From Methylobacterium gossipiicola (GTDB lineage: Bacteria; Pseudomonadota; Alphaproteobacteria; Rhizobiales; Beijerinckiaceae): DNA of 35,875 nt. The translations under genes and the position numbers were made by a program. Every line of letters starts with the position of its first letter. The first letter of the stretch is position 1. Positions 32,584 through 35,875 of this stretch are shown one piece after another. A model generated the notes under the pieces. It saw only the letters and a list, made by a program, of their open reading frames with translations, had not been told where the DNA came from and made no database searches. The stretch spans positions 1 to 35,875 of the forward strand of contig NZ_FOPM01000031.1 of NCBI RefSeq assembly GCF_900113485.1, written 5' to 3'.

Positions 32584-33093
32584 ATGACAGCCCTACCCGA
32601 ATCCGCTCCGTTCCGGCGATTGCCGCCCCGGCGACAGAGCCGAAGCGCCATCCTCTGGGCCCTGGTCGGCGTCGTCGCCCTGGCCGCCATGCTGGTGGCG
32701 TGCGTGATCTATACCGCCCCGGTCCTGATCTCGGACTGGCGGATCCGCGACACCGCCCGGCCGATGACCGAGGCCCGGATCAGCGACGGCAGGTGCAATT
32801 CCAAGATCGTGGTCCACGTCTGCAACCTGACGCTGACCCTGCGTCAGCCGGCCGGCACGGTGACACGGCGCGTGAACTACGTGTTCTCCGGCCTGCATCT
32901 CGGTGATTTCAGCGCCGGAGCCATGGGCGATCCCGCGCAGCCCGACCGCATCACCACCACCCTCGGCCTCGACCGGTTGTGGAACCGGACCCTCACCCTG
33001 GTGGTGATCATGATCGCGTTCGCCACGATCATCGTCGGGGCCCTCGTGGCACTGGTGCGGAATTGGCGGGCGAGTTCGTCCCCGAACGGATGA
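32584..33093 (+). CDS. Small two-helix membrane protein, unknown
   Basis: The 169-residue product has an N-terminal Pro/Arg-rich tail, a membrane helix (AILWALVGVVALAAMLVACVIYTAPVLI, about 25-50) and a periplasmic domain with two Cys (DGRCNSK and VHVCNLTLTL) that could form a disulfide. A second helix lies at 138-160 (LTLVVIMIAFATIIVGALVALV). It starts 6 bases after the M48 stop, so the two are almost certainly one operon and may work together. I do not recognise the family. Confidence 0.72.
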   Translation: MTALPESAPFRRLPPRRQSRSAILWALVGVVALAAMLVACVIYTAPVLISDWRIRDTARPMTEARISDGRCNSKIVVHVCNLTLTLRQPAGTVTRRVNYVFSGLHLGDFSAGAMGDPAQPDRITTTLGLDRLWNRTLTLVVIMIAFATIIVGALVALVRNWRASSSPNG

Positions 33094-33227
33094 CCGTACG
33101 CCGCGCCACAAATCCTCGTCCGCGTCGGACGCGGCGCAACGGCGAAGCGCCGGCATGGCGCGCGACCAGCCCCCCTACGGTTCCCTCGGCCTGCCGCCGC
33201 AGGCTTTTCTACACGAGATGCCAGCGC

Positions 33228-33728
33228 ATGATCTCACGCCGAAACGCCCTTGCCGCCGCCGCGATCCTGTTCTGGGCTCGCACGGCCCTGGCCGAGCCCA
33301 CCCTCGGATTGGCCGAGCGCCGCGCCATCGCCGCCTACCGGGAGAGCCGCTTTCCGGCGCAGGAGAAGGCGATCCAGGACGCCGCGGGCTTCGCCGTGCC
33401 CGTCGAGGTGGCGTGGGATCAACTCGCGATTCCCGGAGACGCCCAATACTATGAGAATCCCGACTTCTTCGAGAAGACGATCTTCGAGCCCCTCGCCGCT
33501 GCGCTGAAGGAGATCGGTCAGGACAAGATGGGCCGCGAAGCCCTGCGGGCGAAGCTGACATCGATCCGCATTCGCTATGACGAAAAGACGGCTCCGGCCT
33601 CGAACTACGCCAATGGCCTCACCTTCGCTGGCGGCGTCCTCGACGTGAACTGGCGCCCCTTCGCCAACGTGGCCGATGCCAAGGACCGGGTGGCAGCCGT
33701 GACCGCGCTCCTCGAAAAGAACCTCTGA
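33228..33728 (+). CDS. Small exported protein, unknown
   Basis: The 166-residue product begins MISRRNALAAAAILFWARTALAEP: a signal peptide with a twin-arginine-like SRRNAL and an Ala-x-Ala cleavage site at 20-22. The mature domain (VEVAWDQLAIPGDAQYYENPDFFEKTIFEPLAAALKEIGQDKMGREAL) is mixed alpha/beta and ends in a helix. It fits no family I can name. ATG 33228 is chosen over earlier in-frame starts because it begins the signal peptide. It is followed by a strong hairpin. Confidence 0.75.
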   Translation: MISRRNALAAAAILFWARTALAEPTLGLAERRAIAAYRESRFPAQEKAIQDAAGFAVPVEVAWDQLAIPGDAQYYENPDFFEKTIFEPLAAALKEIGQDKMGREALRAKLTSIRIRYDEKTAPASNYANGLTFAGGVLDVNWRPFANVADAKDRVAAVTALLEKNL

Positions 33729-33757
33729 CGGAGGCCCCGGCCGGGTTTTCCGCGCGG

Positions 33758-33782
33758 CCGGGACACCGAAGCGGTGTCCCGG
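33758..33782 (+). terminator. Hairpin terminator candidate
   Basis: CCGGGACACC-gaagc-GGTGTCCCGG is a perfect 10-bp stem with a 5-base loop, 30 bases after the preceding stop codon. No T-run follows. Confidence 0.6.
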
Positions 33783-33840
33783 GTGATGCGCGGTGACGAG
33801 ACGATCCGGGCTCTTCATCGCGAGAACCGAGGTCCCCATC

Positions 33841-34497
33841 ATGGACGGATTGCTGCGAACGCGCTTCCGGGCGCTCTGGTCCCGGACGGTGGGAGGCGAC
33901 GCGGCCGAGGCTGCGTGGCGGACCCTCGATGCCGGCTACGGCGCGGGCATGCGCCACTATCACGGCTGGAAGCACATCGCCGACCTCCTGGCCGGGCACG
34001 ACGCGGTGCGGAATCTGCCGGAATTCGTCGATCTCGATCACGACGCCCTCGACCTCGCGATTGTGTTTCACGATGCGATCTACGAGACCGATCGCACCGA
34101 CAACGAGGCCCGCAGCGCCGATCTGTTCACGACCCATGCCGCGCCGGCAGGTGAGTCGGAGCGCCTTCGCTCGGTGGACGCGATGATCCGGGCAACCGCC
34201 ACGCACGGACCGAGCCCGGATCCAGCGACCCGCCTGATGCTCGACCTCGATCTCGCGGTGCTGGGTGCCCCGCCCTCGACCTATGCTGCCTACAAAGCGG
34301 CAATCCGGCGGGAATACGGCGCGGTTTCGGAAAGCGCGTGGCGCCTCGGACGCGCGGACGTCCTCGGCCGGTTCCTCGCTCGGCCACGCCTCTACCAGAC
34401 CGACCACTTCCATGATCGGCTCGAGGCTTCCGCGCGCGTCAATCTCACGGCGGAGATGGACCTGCAAAAACCTCCGCTCATCGGTGAATATCTATGA
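33841..34497 (+). CDS. HD-domain protein (predicted metal-dependent phosphohydrolase)
   Basis: The 218-residue product has the metal-site pattern of small HD hydrolases: RHYHGWKHI (His39, His41, His45) and the HD dyad IVFHDAIYE (His77-Asp78), followed by DNEARSADL and a distal DLDLAVLG (Asp) in the order used by COG4339-type proteins. These are predicted to hydrolyse phosphoester substrates; the actual substrate is not known. ATG 33841 opens the homologous region (LLRTRFRALWSRTVGG). It is probably transcribed on its own, after the hairpin at 33758-33782. Confidence 0.85.
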   Translation: MDGLLRTRFRALWSRTVGGDAAEAAWRTLDAGYGAGMRHYHGWKHIADLLAGHDAVRNLPEFVDLDHDALDLAIVFHDAIYETDRTDNEARSADLFTTHAAPAGESERLRSVDAMIRATATHGPSPDPATRLMLDLDLAVLGAPPSTYAAYKAAIRREYGAVSESAWRLGRADVLGRFLARPRLYQTDHFHDRLEASARVNLTAEMDLQKPPLIGEYL

Positions 34498-34556
34498 ACT
34501 CATGATCAGCAACCGGCAGCTGCGGCGATGCAAGCGACCCCAAAGTCCTCACTTCC

Positions 34557-35081
34557 ATGACGCGAATCAATATCCTGGGTAATTCCGGGAGCGGCAAGTC
34601 GACATTGGCTCGGGCCATCGGCGAACAGCTGAACAGTCCTGTCATTCACTTGGACCGGCTGTTCTGGGAACCTGGCTGGCGGGAAGCGGATCCCCGGGTG
34701 TTCCGTCGACGCGTCGCCAGGGCCGTCGGTGGAGACGCCTGGGTCTGCGAGGGCAACTACGCAGCCAAGACCTTCGATCTCCGTCTGGCGCGAGCCGACC
34801 TCACGATCTGGCTCGACACGCCGCGCCTGACATGCGCCGCCCGCGTGATCCGGAGAAGTACCGGCATCAAGGTCAGACCGGATCTTCCCGTCGGTTGCAA
34901 GGAAGGTCATCTGAAGAACACCATCGACCTTGTTCGGGACATCATGCAATTCGATGCCGTCCGGCGCCCCCGTATCGAGGCGGAATTGGCGCGATGGATC
35001 ACCGCGGGATCGGTCCTGCATCTCAAGGATCGACGTCAAATCGCGGCGTTCCTGACGAGCCTTCGACGACCCGCAGGCTGA
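34557..35081 (+). CDS. P-loop kinase-like protein (adenylate kinase/FlaR type)
   Basis: The 174-residue product has Walker A GNSGSGKST (residues 8-16) and the family pattern VIHLDRLFWEPGWREADPRVFRRRV, then CEGNYAAKTFDLRLARADLTIWLDTPRLTCAARVIRR. This is the layout of DNA topology modulation protein/adenylate kinase-related ATPases. Such proteins bind ATP and are presumed small nucleotide kinases; their real substrate is unsettled. It starts at ATG 34557, 59 bp after the HD gene, on the same strand. The stop at 35081 is about 36 bp from the end of the IS630 transposase gene. Confidence 0.87.
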   Translation: MTRINILGNSGSGKSTLARAIGEQLNSPVIHLDRLFWEPGWREADPRVFRRRVARAVGGDAWVCEGNYAAKTFDLRLARADLTIWLDTPRLTCAARVIRRSTGIKVRPDLPVGCKEGHLKNTIDLVRDIMQFDAVRRPRIEAELARWITAGSVLHLKDRRQIAAFLTSLRRPAG

Positions 35082-35117
35082 CATCCGAATTCGGCGGATT
35101 ATACCAGCTCTCATTGA

Positions 35118-35875
35118 TCAGCACGCATGGGCCCATTTGCGCAGTCCGATGGACATGATGCGCCAGGGCTGGGCGATGATCCTGTTCCAAGCGTCGCAAC
35201 AGTGGTCGAGGATGTCGGCATAGGATCGAAAGATGCGGTTTCCGAGCCAGTTGTCCCGCACGAACTGCCAGAGGTTCTCGACCGGGTTGAGTTCGGGCGA
35301 GCGGGCCGGGAGGGGCATCAGGGTGATGTTGTCCGGCACGGGCAGCTTCCTGGTGGTGTGCCAGCCGGCCTGATCGAGGAGGAGCACGGCGTGGGCACCG
35401 GGCGCCACGGTCGCCGAGATCTCTTCGAGGTGGTGGGCCATGGCTGACGTGGTGCAGCGGGGCATGACGAGACCGGCTCCCACGCCTCGGGCCGGGCAGA
35501 CCGCTCCGAAGATATAGGCCGAGGCCGTGCGTTGATCCTTGGGGGCCGAGGGTCGCGTCCCGCGCTTGGCCCAGCGCCGGGGGAGCGTGTTCTTCTGGCC
35601 GACACGGGCCTCGTCGCAGAACCAGACCTCTACCGGCTTGCCGCCGACGGCCTGCGCGATCTGCGCCAGACGGTCGGGGAAGCCTTTTAAAAACGGCGGC
35701 GGCGTCCGGGTCCTGGGCGTGATGGCGCGGGCGAGCCGAGAGTTTGCGGTAGCCCATCGCCCGCAGGACCCGGCTCAAGGTCTGCTCGGAGACCGATACG
35801 CCGTGATCCTCGGGATTGATCTGGGCCAGATCGCACAACCGCCAGCGCACCACCCCGTGGGCGGCGGGCGTCGGC
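35118..35875 (-). pseudogene. IS630-family transposase, partial at right edge, frameshifted
   Basis: Reading leftward from the window edge, the frame gives GVVRWRLCDLAQ...VSVSEQTLSRVLRAMGYRKLSARPRHHAQDPDAAAVFK: the end of the helix-turn-helix part. The DDE part continues in another frame: KGFPDRLAQIAQAVGGKPVEVWFCDEARVGQKN, then MPRCTTSAMAHHL, VLLLDQAGWHTTRKL, and SPELNPVENLWQFVRDNWL, ending WAHAC at 35118. The switch is at a gtttttaaaagg sequence (35683-35694), where IS630 elements often frameshift by design. It may thus be a working two-frame gene rather than a dead one. The N-terminus is outside the window. Confidence 0.82.

Overview
The window is GC-rich (coding DNA with strong G/C third positions) and looks like the chromosome of an alphaproteobacterium, most likely Hyphomicrobiales of the Methylobacterium type. 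This rests on codon style, the IS5/IS3/IS110/IS630 mix and protein style; no rRNA, tRNA or housekeeping marker is present to settle it.

Layout. (1) 1-470: edge of an IS5-type element sitting in the remnant of a second IS5-type transposase gene. (2) 504-12312: a nearly complete type II secretion system (T2SS). The block gspE-F-G-H-I-J-K reads leftward, gspL-gspM-gspC/N-like reads rightward from a shared divergent promoter region, and the secretin gspD and a small prepilin peptidase read leftward. (3) 12386-15774: a secreted copper-radical oxidase (galactose/glyoxal oxidase family, all copper and Cys-Tyr cofactor residues visible) with a C-terminal tectonin-like propeller, preceded by a Sco/SenC-like copper chaperone. 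It is the obvious candidate cargo of the T2SS. (4) 16097-16945: an unrecognised multi-pass membrane protein. (5) 17191-20250: a pile of decayed insertion sequences: a truncated IS3 copy, then a second IS3 copy whose left end is split by an IS110 element. Every transposase is broken. (6) 20251-22779: three unrecognised genes, one cut at its 5' end by the IS3 element and one apparently frameshifted, the other two with signal peptides. (7) 22950-29939: the most interesting part, a retron-like cassette on the minus strand: WGR + HEAT/ARM-repeat protein, SWIM zinc-finger protein, a structured non-coding region with a1/a2-like flanking inverted repeats and a very long msd-like hairpin, then a retron-type reverse transcriptase with a hydrophobic C-terminal tail. 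The gene set matches what I remember as type XIII retrons (RT + WHSWIM + ARM); the ncRNA described here was deduced from the sequence alone. (8) 30397-35081: M48 peptidase, small membrane protein, secreted small protein, HD-domain hydrolase and P-loop kinase-like protein. (9) 35118-35875: partial IS630 transposase with a frameshift at a slippery-looking site, running off the right edge.

How the parts work together. The T2SS genes would build a periplasm-spanning pseudopilus machine (GspE motor, GspF/L/M/C inner-membrane platform, GspG-K pseudopilins, GspD outer-membrane channel, peptidase for pseudopilin maturation). The Sco-like protein could deliver copper to the oxidase before export. The retron cassette is probably an anti-phage toxin/antitoxin-like unit, in which RT-msDNA would restrain the SWIM and/or ARM effector.
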